From: Mesostigma viride
Lineage: Eukaryota > Streptophyta > Mesostigmatophyceae > Mesostigmatales > Mesostigmataceae
Length of the DNA: 64,000 nt
Assembly: GCA_009746045.1 (NCBI GenBank)
Contig: RPFO01000022.1
Location: 2,600,041 to 2,664,040 of the forward strand
Reading direction: 5' to 3'
The number at the start of each line of letters is the position of its first letter. The first letter of the stretch is position 1. Under the pieces are notes generated by a model, which did no database searches, was not told where the DNA came from, and saw nothing but the letters and a program-made list of their open reading frames with translations. A program made the translations under genes and the position numbers. Positions 1-11,942 of the stretch are shown here, in pieces.

Positions 1-126
1 ACAGCTGTAGTTGACAACATCATGACCGGCACATCTTTCCCCCACCGCTGCTCAACCCGGTCCCCCCCAAACTCCTCCACACTTGCCCACCTTTCCACCC
101 TCCTCCACGGCCCGTTGTGTTTGCAG

Positions 127-2829
127 GCGTTGGCACAAAGGGAGGAGGCCGTGCGAGCCGGGAAACTCACGGTATGGTTTGATTTCTAGTTTTGTATTAG
201 GACCCTAGGGTAGCTATGTTATATAGGCATGTCTGACAGCATAGCTCACCATTTCATTACCATGGGATGCTGAGCATACCATTTCCAGAGAGGTAAGTCA
301 GTCACTCTTCGCAGTTGACAAGTCAGAGAAAGCAATCAAGTGCAGCGTTCACAACTCTTGCCGCTCGTAACCTTTTGTCTGCCCGGTTTGGCAGCTCCCT
401 GTCTTTGCTTTCTCTCGTATTTCTTTCTTTTGTCTCTTTTCTACATCTTTCTTTGCTAATTCTTGAATATATGATGCTATTGTAGCATCCTTCTAGCGCG
501 GATCGCTCTTAATATCCTTCTCGCGCACGTTTCCTCGCTTTTTCTCATGTAAGAGCGTCTTCCCTGCCCATGCAGCGTGTACCTGGTGTGTGTGGCTCTG
601 CCTTGCCAATCACAACTGACCGACATGCTGGTCAGGCACTGCAGGTCGTTGCCCTTGCGTGTGTGAACCTGCTGTTTTGGCTGTTCCCATGGCCGCTGCG
701 TGTGTCCGTGAATGATACCATGGGAGGGAGACTTCTCCCATGGGTCCCCTTCGCTGACACTCGTGATGTAGGTTCGCGTCGACTTGTTTCTCTCACTGTG
801 CCCATATTGGCCTCGCACGGCTTTGTCTCTCATTCCTTGTTTGCATGCGGCGGCGTGTAGACCATCATCTTCATCCGAGACCGCAACAGCAAGGGCCAGG
901 AGGTGAGTAATTGCTGAGGGCATGGCTCCTATCCCCTGATGAGTCTAGCGCCATGTACCACCCTCTATGCCTGCATATAGGTGACGCATTGAAAATGCAA
1001 GCATCTTACTAGAAGTAGCACGGGCCTCCGAGGTGAGATTTTGCGCAGGCCTCATGATCCCAATGGACCTGCGAAGCGCATGGCGCGCATGGGCGGCCGG
1101 CCGGCGCAGCTGGCATGCGGCGGGGCGGGGCTGTCGACGGGCGGCGGGGCAGGGCCGTCGGCGCACGGGGGCCAGCGGCGCTGCCGGTGCGCGCGGGCGG
1201 CGGGCCGGCGCACCTGGCATGCGGCGGGGCAGGGCTGTCGACGGGCGGCGGGGCGGGGCAGTCGACGGGCGGCGGGGCAGGGCCAGCGGCGCTGCCGGCG
1301 CGCGTGGGCGGCGGGCCGGCGCAGCTGGCATGCGGCGGGGCGGGGCTGTCGACGGGCGGCGGGGCAGGGCTGTCGACGGGCGGCGGGGCAGGGCCGTCGG
1401 CGCGCGGGGGGCCAGCGGCGCTGCCGGCGCGCGCGGGCGGCGGGCCGGCGCACCTGGCATGCGGTGGGTCGGGGCTGTCGACGGGCGGCGGGGCGGGGCA
1501 GTCGACGGGCGGCGGGGCAGGGCCGTCAGCGCGCGGGGGGCCAGCGGCGCTGCCGGCGCGCGTGGGCGGCGGGCCGGCGCAGCTGGCATGCGGCGGGGCG
1601 GGGCAGTCGACGGGCGGCGGGGCGGGGCAGCCGGTGCGCGGCGGGGCGGCGCCGTCGGCGGGCGGCGAGGTGGCGCAGCCAGCGCGCAGCGAGGTGGCAG
1701 CGGCGGCGCAGCCTGCATGCGGCGGGGCAGGGCTGTCGACGGGCGGCGGGGCGGGGCAGTCGACGGGCGGCGGGGCAGGGCCGTCGGCGCGCGGGGGCCA
1801 GCGGCGCTGCCGGCGCGCATGGGCGGCGGGCCGGCGCAGCTGGCATGCGGCGGGGCGGGGCTGTCAACGGGCGGCGGGGCAGGGCCGTCGGCACGCGGGG
1901 GGCCAACGGCGCTGCCGGCGCGCGTGGGCGGCGGGCCGGCGCAGCTGGCATGCGGCGGGGCGGGGCAGCCTGTCGACGGGCTACGGGGCGGGGCAGCCGG
2001 CGCGCGGCGGGCCGGCGGCGCAGCCGGCGGGCAGCGGAGCGGCGGAGCGGCACAGCCGGTGCCTGAAAAACGCGGTCGCTCAATGAAGGTGCACCACGCC
2101 GTCTTCTTCCAGGTACAGGGCAACACAGAGACCTGGTTGTCCTACCGGACCACGGAGTCCCAAAAGACGCCGTGGCAGCCCGCGGGGACTCGACAGGAAG
2201 GCGCGCCACGGTGCGGGAAGGCGATGACACAGCCATACAGGTTTGATGCGGAGGGGCGGCCGCTGTTTGGCGTCCGACTTGTGGATCCAGACCGCATTCC
2301 GATGTTGCAGGACACCCCAGCCTTCGCACCATTGAACATGGAGTTTCTGGGGAAGGAGCTGGAGTCGATCAAAACAAGGGTCGAGAAGTTGCCCCATGGC
2401 ATCTGGCAGTGGTACTTTCCGCCCGACACCATCAAGCCAAACAAGGCCTTTTTTCGCAAGTCAAGTCCCACATGCCCCTGAGGAGGTGCCTGAGGAGTGG
2501 CGCCCTTTGCCGTGGCCATCTCGCGCGGACATCTCCGCCCTGCGTGAGCACGATGCAGCGCCTGAACCACCACCGACGCAAGAAGAGCACTTCATGGCGT
2601 TGGTCGACGCAGAGGCGGTGCGCGTCACCCCGCTGGTAGACCGAGTTCGTCATGATGGCCACACACAGCAGGAATGGGCGGCAGAAGACAGGGCCATGGC
2701 AGCCAAGGTCGCTTACTTGAAGCGCATGCAAGGCGTTGAGAAAGGCTCCGCTGTTCTATACTGGCACCCTTCAGCTGGTATTCTCTGCAACTCGAAGCTC
2801 ACGTGGACTCCAGTCCTCGTTGGCATCAT
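127..2829 (+). pseudogene. Same transposon gene in outer copy, 5' part, interrupted by the inner transposon
   Basis: Exons 127-171, 861-902, 2113-2411 and 2461-2829 correspond to those of the inner copy. The last one is broken at 2829 by the inner element, inside the codons for VLVGI. The 49-nt intron or frameshift at 2412-2460 is shared by both copies, so it predates the nesting. The remainder of the coding region is at 11993-12779. Confidence 0.65.
1085..2060 (+). repeat. GC-rich minisatellite inside a transposon-gene intron (outer copy)
   Basis: Irregular tandem copies of roughly 60-150 bp built from CTGGCATGCGGCGGGGCGGG and CTGTCGACGGGCGGCGGGGC blocks. All frames on both strands are open through long parts because stop codons cannot form, so the long ORFs here are composition artefacts. 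Flanked by a good donor (903) and acceptor (2112). Confidence 0.8.
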
Positions 2830-2856
2830 GGGTGGTTTTACCGGATTAGGATACAT
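2830..2856 (+). repeat. Left TIR of inner transposon
   Basis: 27 bp, perfect inverted match to 11966-11992. A second partial copy of its inner motif (AGGATACATTTG) follows about 15 bp further in. Confidence 0.9.
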
Positions 2857-3658
2857 TTTTTTGTCTAGGATACATTTGATGCACTGTGCAGTTTTCAGAT
2901 GTGTTTGTGGGGGTTGATTGCGCCTAGCATGCATTTTATTGAAGCAATGAGTTTCCCAAGATATACATTATATAAACTAAGACAATTGACCCATTAACGC
3001 AATGAGACAACATCAATGAGACAACATATGCCAATTGAAGGCTGCCCGCAACTTTATTCCAAGTTCATTATTATATGATTCCAAGACCATAACTCTTCCA
3101 AGACCGTACATCTTCAAGATATAGCACTACAGACACCCACGCGGCTTCCGCGGTCATCACGCTCCTCCTCCAAGACAACTCAACCTTACAGGACGTTGGG
3201 CCATCATACGTCCGGAATAATTGTGTCACTTATTACATAACCAAACTTTTTGAGGGATCGCCATGGTTGCATGGTTTCAACACATGCGCCCTGCACTCAT
3301 GTGCATCAAAGGTGTTGCGTAGTGCCAACTCAGTGTCAAAGAACTGATTCAATAATATTTCCCGTATGGCCATGAAGGCCCACATGAGTTAAACATGGCC
3401 GAGAGTGATTGCATCATCCTTCTTGGCGACATCGGTCTTGACGACGTCGATGGGGAAGACGGCAGCACCTGCATGTGAACAAAAGAATCCATGAACTGTG
3501 GCATCCAAAGGCAACAACATATTAGCATCCCATTGAACACGAAGCCACGCTGACCCGGCCATCCAGCCGCCCACGCAGCCACAGAGCCAGCCAGCCACGC
3601 AGTGACGCACCCACCCAGCCACACATCCACGCATCCACGCACCCGGCACCCCCCCCCC

Positions 3659-4556
3659 CCCCAGCCAGCCACGCAGCCACGCAGCCACGCAGCCACGCAG
3701 CAGCGCAGCCACGCAGCCACACAGCCACGCACCCTCCTTTCCAGCCACGCAGCCACGCAGCCACGCAGCCACGCAGCCACGCAGCCACGCAGCCACGCAG
3801 CAGCGCAGCTACACGCAGCCACACAGCCACGCACCCTCCTTTCCAGCCAAGCAGCCACGCAGCCACGCAGCCACGCAGCCACGCAGCAGCGCAGCCACGC
3901 AGCCACACAGCCACGCACCCTCCTTTCCAGCCACGCAGCCACGCAGCCACGCAGCAGCGCAGCCACGCAGCCACACAGCCACGCACCCTCCTTTCCAGCC
4001 AAGCAGCCACGCAGCCACGCAGCCACGCAGCCACGCAGCAGCGCAGCCACGCAGCCACACAGCCACGCAGCCACGCAGCCACGCAGCAGCGCAGCCACGC
4101 AGCCACGCAGCCACGCAGCAGCGCAGCCACGCAGCCACACAGCCACGCACCCTCCTTTCCAGCCACGCAGCCACGCAGCCACGCAGCCACGCAGCCACGC
4201 AGCCACGCAGCCACGCAGCCACGCAGCCACGCAGCCACGCAGCAGCGCAGCCACGCAGCCACACAGCCACGCACCCTCCTTTCCAGCCAAGCAGCCACGC
4301 AGCCACGCAGCAGCGCAGCCACGCAGCCACACAGCCACGCACCCTCCTTTCCAGCCACGCAGCCACGCAGCAGCGCAGCCACGCAGCCACGCAGCAGCGC
4401 AGCCACGCAGCCACACAGCCACGCAGCCACGCAGCCACGCAGCAGCGCAGCCACGCAGCCACGCAGCCACGCAGCCACGCAGCCACGCAGCAGCGCAGCC
4501 ACGCAGCCACACAGCCACGCACCCTCCTTTCCAGCCAAGCAGCCACGCAGTCACAC
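3659..4556 (+). repeat. CGCAGCCA 8-mer satellite in the transposon
   Basis: About 900 bp of CGCAGCCA with variants (CGCAGCAG, CACAGCCA). A spacer, CACCCTCCTTTCCAGCCA, recurs at irregular intervals and gives a higher-order pattern. Because the unit length is not a multiple of three, all frames give similar low-complexity peptides (AWLRGCV, ATQPRSH). These ORFs are not treated as genes. Confidence 0.9.
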
Positions 4557-4624
4557 AGTCAAACCCCCCTACACCCCCCCCCCACACACACCCCACCCCA
4601 CCCACTCAACACTACACGAATGAC

Positions 4625-4760
4625 TCACAAAGAACTGCTGCACCACCGATGATCCCTGCGGGAACTGCTCTGCTGCCGACGGTCCCTGCGAAAACTGCTG
4701 CAGTGCCGACAATGCCTGTGGAAACTGCGACATTGCCGACGCTGCCTGCGGGAACTGAAG

Positions 4761-4838
<78 letters not shown>

Positions 4839-4887
4839 AGTTGTTGCTGCAGTTGCTGCTGCAGTTGCTGCTGCAGTTGCTGCTGCA

Positions 4888-4926
<39 letters not shown>

Positions 4927-5274
4927 GCTGGACCACTTGTTTCTGCACCTCTTGACGCAGCTGCAAACCAAGCTCTTCAACCTTCTTGCTTTGGTTCTCC
5001 ATAGCTCGTTGCATCTCTCTCATCGTCTGTTCCACGCCCACCAGTACGGGGGTCGGCGGCGGCAGCGGCTGGGTACGCTCTGGCTGGGTGCGCTCTGGCT
5101 GCCGTGCAGGACCTTGCCACATCGGCCGGCGCATTGGTGGTTTGCACCGGCCAAAAAATCTACTTTCATGGCACCAGATTTCTTTCCTAGCACCCATTTT
5201 CTACAATCGTCCCCGGCATAACACAAATCAATCAATTCGTCCATGTCATCGCTTCGGCTATCAGCATCGGGCAT
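4625..5274 (-). CDS. Transposon-borne polyglutamine protein (two exons)
   Basis: Exon 1 (5274 down to 5113, 54 codons) starts MPDADSRSDDMDELIDLC and ends AGRCGK with several Cys/His residues. Exon 2 (5026 down to 4625) starts TMREMQRAMENQSKKVEEL, a probable coiled coil, and runs into two glutamine tracts encoded by CAG repeats. It then has an Arg/Ser/His-rich end. The 86-nt intron (GTCCTG...GGAACAG) is phase 0 on both sides, and the coding character changes at exactly these points, which is why I splice them. The family is not recognised. It lies on the strand opposite the other transposon gene, so the element is probably divergently or convergently organised. Confidence 0.5.
4757..4921 (-). 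repeat. CTG/CAG trinucleotide tract with TTGCTGCAG interruptions
   Basis: Two uninterrupted CTG blocks separated by a CTGCAGTTGCTG-type region. On the minus strand this encodes the glutamine tract of the transposon protein. Confidence 0.9.
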
Positions 5275-5452
5275 AGTTCCCGTGGCTAGTGCCCATCATT
5301 CTTTCCACCTTGAGCGGGGCGAAGTCACGAATTCAAGCGCGAAGTGCATTTGAATCAAGCGGGAACTGGGTGACACTGCTTGAAGACGTGCAGCTCCAAG
5401 GCATGCAAATGATGCAATGTATGAAAGATACGATACGCAAAGTTCAGGTGTT

Positions 5453-6660
5453 CAGGTGAAGCCGTGAAGACGTGGTGAAGACAGGTGAAGACGCGGTGAA
5501 GACGTGAAGACGTGAAGACGTGAAGACGTGAAGACGTGAAGACACGATACGGCAAGTTCAGGTGAAGTTCAGGTGTTCAGGTGAAGCCGTGAAGACGTGA
5601 AGCCGTGAAGCCGTGAAGACGTGGTGAAGACAGGTGAAGACGCGGTGAAGACGTGAAGACGTGAAGACGTGAAGACGTGAAGACGTGAAGACACGATACG
5701 GCAAGTTCAGGTGAAGTTCAGGTGTTCAGGTGAAGCCGTGAAGACGTGAAGCCGTGAGGCCGTGAAGACGTGGTGAAGACAGGTGAAGACGCGGTGAAGA
5801 CGTGAAGACGTGAAGACGTGAAGACGTGAAGACGTGAAGACACGATACGGCAAGTTCAGGTGAAGTTCAGGTGTTCAGGTGAAGCCGTGAAGACGTGAAG
5901 CCGTGAAGCCGTGAAGACGTGGTGAAGACAGGTGAAGACGCGGTGAAGACGTGAAGACGTGAAGACGTGAAGACGTGAAGACGTGAAGACACGATACGGC
6001 AAGTTCAGGTGAAGTTCAGGTGTTCAGGTGAAGCCGTGAAGACGTGAAGCCGTGAAGCCGTGAAGACGTGGTGAAGACAGGTGAAGACGCGGTGAAGACG
6101 TGAAGACGTGAAGACGTGAAGACGTGAAGACACGATACGGCAAGTTCAGGTGAAGTTCAGGTGTTCAGGTGAAGCCGTGAAGACGTGAAGACGCGAAGAC
6201 GTGAAGACGTGGTGAAGACAGGTGAAGACGCGGTGAAGACGTGAAGACGTGAAGACGTGAAGACGTGAAGACGTGAAGACACGATACGGCAAGTTCAGGT
6301 GAAGTTCAGGTGTTCAGGTGAAGCCGTGAAGACGTGAAGCCGTGAAGCCGTGAAGACGTGGTGAAGACAGGTGAAGACGCGGTGAAGACGTGAAGACGTG
6401 AAGACGTGAAGACGTGAAGACACGATACGGCAAGTTCAGGTGAAGTTCAGGTGTTCAGGTGAAGCCGTGAAGACGTGAAGACGCGAAGACGTGAAGACGT
6501 GGTGAAGACAGGTGAAGACGCGGTGAAGACGTGAAGACGTGAAGACGTGCATGCAAGGTATCAAAGATACGATACGCCGCAAGTTCAGGTGAAGTCGTGA
6601 AGACGTGAAGACGTGAAGACGTGAAGACGTGAAGACGTGAAGACGTGAAGACGTGAAGAC
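5453..6660 (+). repeat. Higher-order minisatellite, 149/141-bp units of GTGAAGAC
   Basis: The block starting CAAGTTCAGGTGAAGTTCAG recurs at 5553, 5702, 5851, 6000, 6141, 6290 and 6431. The spacing is 149 or 141 bp, the difference being one GTGAAGAC octamer. Each unit holds strings of GTGAAGAC plus GTGAAGCC variants and a CACGATACGG block. It belongs to the inner transposon. Confidence 0.9.
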
Positions 6661-6759
6661 CAGGACTGACACGTGAAGACTGGGACGTGAAGGCAAGTTG
6701 CAGCACTCGGCCGCTGCAGTCGCACGCAGGTAGAAACGAGTATTGCTGCTTGAATCTGT

Positions 6760-7062
6760 CAAGACCCCATCGAATGTAAAACAGGTTTTTCGTAAAGAAA
6801 TCCGATTTGTGGGCGGGCTTTACATATTGCTTCTGTCCAAGCACTACCGGATGTAAAACAGTATACTTCTTGAAGAAATAAGTTGGGGCTTTGTTGGGCG
6901 TCACATTTGACCGGTGGGCGGAGTTTCCTGCTTCTGTGAAGGCGCCATCGAATGTAGATCAGTAGATTTTCTAAAGAAATCTGAGTTGTGGGCGGGGCCT
7001 TTATTGCTTGTGTCCATCCACCACCGGATGTAGAACAGTAGACTTATTGAAGGTGAATCACG
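6760..7062 (+). repeat. Four degenerate ~75-bp tandem repeats
   Basis: Copies share GAATGTAAAACAG, AAGAAATC and GTGGGCGG blocks (for example near 6772, 6850, 6950 and 7026). Nothing coding was recognised between this array and the first detected exon. Confidence 0.6.
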
Positions 7063-7193
7063 ATACAACAGCTGTAGTTGACAACATCATGACCGGCACA
7101 TCTTTCCCCCACCGCTGCTCAACCCGGTCCCCCCCAAACTCCTCCACACTTGCCCACCTTTCCACCCTCCTCCACGGCCCGTTGTGTTTGCAG

Positions 7194-10100
7194 GCGTCGG
7201 CACAAAGGGAGGAGGCCGTGCGAGCCGGGAAACTCACGGTATGGTTTGATTTCTAGTTTTGTATTAGGACCCTAGGGTAGCTATGTTATATAGGCATGTC
7301 TGACAGCATAGCTCACCATTTCATTACCATGGGATGCTGAGCATACCATTTCCAGAGAGGTAAGTCAGTCACTCTTCGCAGTTGACAAGTCAGAGAAAGC
7401 AATCAAGTGCAGCGTTCACAACTCTTGCCGCTCGTAACCTTTTGTCTGCCCTGTTTGGCAGCTCCCTGTCTTTGCTTTCTCTCGTATTTCTTTCTTTTGT
7501 CTCTTTTCTACATCTTTCTTTGCTAATTCTTGAATATATGATGCTATTGTAGCATCCTTCTAGCGCGGATCGCTCTTAATATCCTTCTCGCGCACGTTTC
7601 CTCGCTTTTTCTCATGTAAGAGCGTCTTCCCTGCCCATGCAGCGTGTACCTGGTGTGTGTGGCTCTGCCTTGCCAATCACAACTGACCGACATGCTGGTC
7701 AGGCACTGCAGGTCGTTGCCCTTGCGTGTGTGAACCTGCTGTTTTGGCTGTTCCCATGGCCGCTGCGTGTGTCCGTGAATGATACCATGGGAGGGAGACT
7801 TCTCCCATGGGTCCCCTTCGCTGACACTCGTGATGTAGGTTCGCGTCGACTTGTTTCTCTCACTGTGCCCATATTGGCCTCGCACGGCTTTGTCTCTCAT
7901 TCCTTGTTTGCATGCGGCGGCGTGTAGACCATCATCTTCATCCGAGACCGCAACAGCAAGGGCCAGGAGGTGAGTAATTGCTGAGGGCATGGCTCCTATC
8001 CCTTGATGAGTCTAGCGCCATGTACCACCCTCTATGCCTGCATATAGGTGACGCATTGAAAATGCAAGCATCTTACTAGAAGTAGCACGGGCCTCCGAGG
8101 TGAGATTCTGCGCAGGCCTCATGATCCCAATGGACCTGCGAAGCGCATGGCGCGCATGGGCGGCCGGCCGGCGCAGCTGGCATGCGGCGGGGCGGGGCTG
8201 TCGACGGGCGGCGGGGCAGGGCCGTCGGCGCGCGGGGGGCCAGCGGCGCTGCCGGTGCGCGCGGGCGGCGGGCCGGCGCACCTGGCATGCGGCGGGGCAG
8301 GGCTGTCGACGGGCGGCGGGGCGGGGCAGTCGACGGGCGGCGGGGCAGGGCCAGCGGCGCTGCCGGCGCGCGTGGGCAGCGGGCCGGCGCAGCTGGCATG
8401 CGGCGGGGCGGGGCTGTCGACGGGCGTCGGGGCAGGGCTGTTGACGGGCGGCGGGGCAGGGCCGTCGGCGCGCGGGGGGCCAGCGGCGCTGCCGGCGCGC
8501 GCGGGCGGCGGGCCGGCGCACCTGGCATGCGGTGGGTCGGGGCTGTCGACGGGCGGCGGGGCGGGGCAGTCGACGGGCGGCGGGGCAGGGCCGTCAGCGC
8601 GCGGGGGGCCAGCGGCGCTGCCGGCGCGCGTGGGCGGCGGGCCGGCGCAGCTGGCATGCGGCGGGGCGGGGCAGTCGACAGGCGGCGGGGCGGGGCAGCC
8701 GGTGCGCGGCGGGGCGGCGCCGTCGGCGGGCGGCGAGGTGGCGCAGCCAGCGCGCAGCGAGGTGGCAGCGGCGGCGCAGCCTGCATGCGGCGGGGCAGGG
8801 CTGTCGACGGGCGGCGGGGCGGGGCAGTCGACGGGCGGCGGGGCAGGGCCGTCGGCGCGCGGGGGGCCAGCGGCGCTGCCGGCGCGCATGGGCGGCGGGC
8901 CGGCGCAGCTGGCATGCGGCGGGGCGGGGCTGTCAACGGGCGGCGGGGCAGGGCCGTCGGCGCGCGGGGGGCCAACGGCGCTGCCGGCGCGCGTGGGCGG
9001 CGGGCCGGCGCAGCTGGCATGCGGCGGGGCGGGGCAGCCTGTCGACGGGCTACGGGGCGGGGCAGCCGGCGCGCGGCGGGCCGGCGGCGCAGCCGGCGGG
9101 CGGCGGAGCGGCGGAGCGGCGGAGCGGCACAGCCGGTGCCTGAAAAACGCGGTCGCTCAATGAAGGTGCACCACGCCGTCTTCTTCCAGGTACAGGGCAA
9201 CACAGAGACCTGGTTGTCCTACCGGACCACGGAGTCCCAAAAGACGCCGTGGCAGCCCGCGGGGACTCGACAGGAAGGCGCGCCACGGTGCGGGAAGGCG
9301 ATGACACAGCCATACAGGTTTGATGCGGAGGGGCGGCCGCTGTTTGGCGTCCGACTTGTGGATCCAGACCGCATTCCGATGTTGCAGGACACCCCAGCCT
9401 TCGCACCATTGAACATGGAGTTTCTGGGGAAGGAGCTGGAGTCGATCAAAACAAGGGTCGAGAAGTTGCCCCATGGCATCTGGCAGTGGTACTTTCCGCC
9501 CGACACCATCAAGCCAAACAAGGCCTTTTTTCGCAAGTCAAGTCCCACATGCCCCTGAGGAGGTGCCTGAGGAGTGGCGCCCTTTGCCGTGGCCATCTCG
9601 CGCGGACATCTCCGCCCTGCGTGAGCACGATGCAGCGCCTGAACCACCACCGACGCAAGAAGAGCACTTCATGGCGTTGGTCGACGCAGAGGCGGTGCGC
9701 GTCACCCCGCTGGTAGACCGAGTTCGTCATGATGGCCACACACAGCAGGAATGGGCGGCAGAAGACAGGGCCATGGCAGCCAAGGTCGCTTACTTGAAGC
9801 GCATGCAAGGCGTTGAGAAAGGCTCCGCTGTTCTATACTGGCACCCTTCAGCTGGTATTCTCTGCAACTCGAAGCTCACGTGGACTCCAGTCCTCGTTGG
9901 CATCATCAAGGAGGTGGTTGCGAAGGAGGATGGCGGCCAACCTTCTATTGAGCTCTTTGTATACCGCGCTAAGCATTTGCATGACACGTGGCACCCGTGG
10001 AATACAGACATTGCGCAATGGCCCCATCCGCCAACCACTGCGGCGCACACGGTGATCATCACCGCCTCAGACCTCGTCTTGACACAAGTGGTGGGCAAGC

Positions 10101-10690
10101 GAGGTCAGCCGCCCCATGGAGTCTCCTTGGGTGCGAACGAAAAGCTCACCAAGGAGTGCCTAAAGGCGCTGAAGGAGGTGCCCTATGACGCGGAACACCC
10201 GGTCGTGAAGTGGCAAGATGCTGAATGCTCGAAGGGCATCGTCGGCATGGCGAAGGCATGCTGGGAAGGCGTAACGCTGCAGGTCAAGAGTGGCAGCCGC
10301 AACCTCGTAGGGCAAGTCGTGTGTCATTGGGCGTCGGAGCGTGTGACATCCGCGGACGGTCGCACCGAAAGCCGGGACGGCAGGTACCATGGTCGTGTCG
10401 CTGTTGTCGACACGCAAAACGACATGGTAGCCATGTACTGGGGTGCCCGTTGGGAGGAGGACGCGGTTTCTTGCGTGCCTCTCCACGAGCTGGAGGCACA
10501 GATCTGCGGGTGCCCCGGTGTGGTCGTCCCTGCGTTGCAAGCGCCGGATATCACCCTGGCCGAGGCTCGATTGCGCGAGATGGTTCCACCCAGCGACGTT
10601 GTGGCGGAGAACAACAACGCAGGCGCCTCCCGGCGTCGGAAGCGAGCGCTCATCCTTGCCGATGACGATGACGACGACGACGACTGCTGA
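7194..10690 (+). CDS. Transposon-borne spliced gene, uncharacterised protein with acidic tail (inner copy)
   Basis: Probable exons are 7194-7238 (reads SAQREEAVRAGKLT), 7928-7969 (TIIFIRDRNSKGQE), 9190-9488 and 9538-10690, with earlier exons not found. The first two introns end in CAG or TAG and start GTATGG or GTGAGT; phases agree throughout. The 1.2-kb intron 7970-9189 contains the GC-rich array, which is therefore probably not translated. The 49-nt intron 9489-9537 (GTACTT...TTTTTTCGCAAG) removes what would otherwise be a frameshift at a T6 run; a true frameshift is the alternative. The C-terminal part has a region around FEELING-free beta-rich segments such as GSAVLYWHPSAGILC and HGRVAVVDTQNDMVAMYWGA, which look like small beta-barrel (SH3/Tudor/BAH-like) folds. 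It ends with a basic cluster RRRKR and eight aspartates. I do not recognise the family. A role in chromatin or DNA binding is inference only. Confidence 0.6.
8150..9135 (+). repeat. GC-rich minisatellite inside a transposon-gene intron (inner copy)
   Basis: Counterpart of 1085-2060. It is about 10 bp longer, through an extra GGCGGAGC-type copy near 9110. Same block structure and same flanking splice signals (donor 7970, acceptor ending 9189). Confidence 0.8.
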
Positions 10691-11100
10691 AGCGCAAGCA
10701 GCGTTGTTGTCATTGAGCTGCTCATGTGCTGCTGCTGCTGCTGTGCTGCCATGCTATTGCTGCTGCATTGCTGCCGTACTGCTGCTGTGCTATTGTGCTG
10801 ATGTGTTGCTGCATTGCTGCCGTGCCGCTGATGTATTGCTGTCGTGCTGCTGTGTTGATGCACTGCTGCATTGCTGCCGTGCTGCTGAGCTAGTACTGCC
10901 TATTAGTGAATTTCCTATCAATGGACTATAGTCCACTGATAGGAAATTCAGGAATCGGCATACTAAGTTGCTGCTGCGCTGACTTGTGCTCCTGCTATGC
11001 GGCCGTGTTGATGTGCTACAGTTGTGCTGCTGCTGTGCTACGGTCATGCTGCTGCTGTGTTGCTGGGCTGATGTGTTGTTGCATTGATGTAGTGGCTATT
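10690..11100 (+). repeat. Imperfect CTG/TTG-rich trinucleotide region, 3' of transposon gene
   Basis: Long run of TGCTGCTGTGC-type triplets after the stop codon, interrupted by the palindrome. The same region exists in the outer copy at 12779-13190. Open frames here (Cys/Ala-rich) are composition artefacts. 11100-11940 is AT-richer with no gene seen. Confidence 0.7.
10908..10949. repeat. 42-bp near-perfect palindrome downstream of the transposon gene
   Basis: GAATTTCCTATCA... pairs with ...TGATAGGAAATTC around a GGACTATAGTCC centre. One G/A pair breaks the symmetry. The outer copy has the same palindrome at 12997-13038. Confidence 0.9.
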
Positions 11101-11942
11101 GTTCCGCTACTACAATTTGCTACTGATGCCGCTGCTGGTGCTTTTTTGCATGTCAGTGCCCGCTATGTTCACACCACTGTTGCCGCGGTTGGTATCGCGT
11201 GATTTCCACCGGTTGTGCGTTGACATGTGTTACTCATGCATTTGCCCCTATATTTGGTAGCACGCGGTTTCGCGTTAGTTAGGTGCAGACAGCTGCATGT
11301 AGACAAACATCTTGTTTAAGTCGGTCAATTAACTGTTCTTGACGCATCATGGTCCAAGTCGACCGACCTGTAGGGACCAGTAGAGCAATTGTCTAGGAGA
11401 AAGAGCGTGATCGCTGCAGAAGCCGCGTGGCAGCCGTGGCTGTACCTGTAGTACGACCTGCATATATATGGATACTGTATTTGGATACTGGGTTGTTTAT
11501 CAATTCTGGTTTTAATTTATTTAGTGTACCTGGTGTTGGCATGCCAACTCAGTGCTAAACTACTTTATGCACAATGATGCAACTTGATGCTATAGTGACG
11601 TGCCACGATGTAACTTTATTAACTTCACCATTAGTCATGGGGTCAATAGGATTGCTCATTATGCCATGTTAACATGAACCATGGGTTACGTAATAGTGAA
11701 AACAGTAATCATGATGCTCCACTTGAAGTCTCCAACATGGTCATGTTTGGAATTTTATTGATCATATTCACAATATATGAAAAGAGACAACAAACGTGGA
11801 AGCATGGCACGCCGAGGCCGATAATATATGTGTGAAATATGAAAAGAGACAACATCTTTGGCAAGCATGATCATATTATGCTTGCCAAACATATTAATGA
11901 TATCGACCATGTCCAGAAACCATGTTTGCCAATGGTGCATTT

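Larger units (their letters stand above)
1..2829 (+). mobile_element. Outer copy of the same transposon, left part (enters the window mid-element)
   Basis: Bases 1-2829 match 7068-9906 of the inner copy almost base for base. The length difference is about 10 bp, in the GC-rich array. The match stops exactly where the inner element's TIR begins, and the missing 3' part resumes at 11993. The left terminus of this outer copy must lie before base 1. Confidence 0.85.

Noticed and set aside
1085-2060. Gly/Arg/Ala-rich ORFs of more than 300 codons on both strands
   Set aside because: Stop codons cannot arise in the GC-rich units, and splice signals place the array in an intron.
3659-4556. Long ORFs of 245-539 codons on both strands
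   Set aside because: All frames of an 8-mer satellite stay open; the peptides are pure repeat translations.
5453-6660. CRISPR-like array of regularly spaced repeats
   Set aside because: Units are 141-149 bp and built of internal octamers with no unique spacers, in a eukaryotic transposon.
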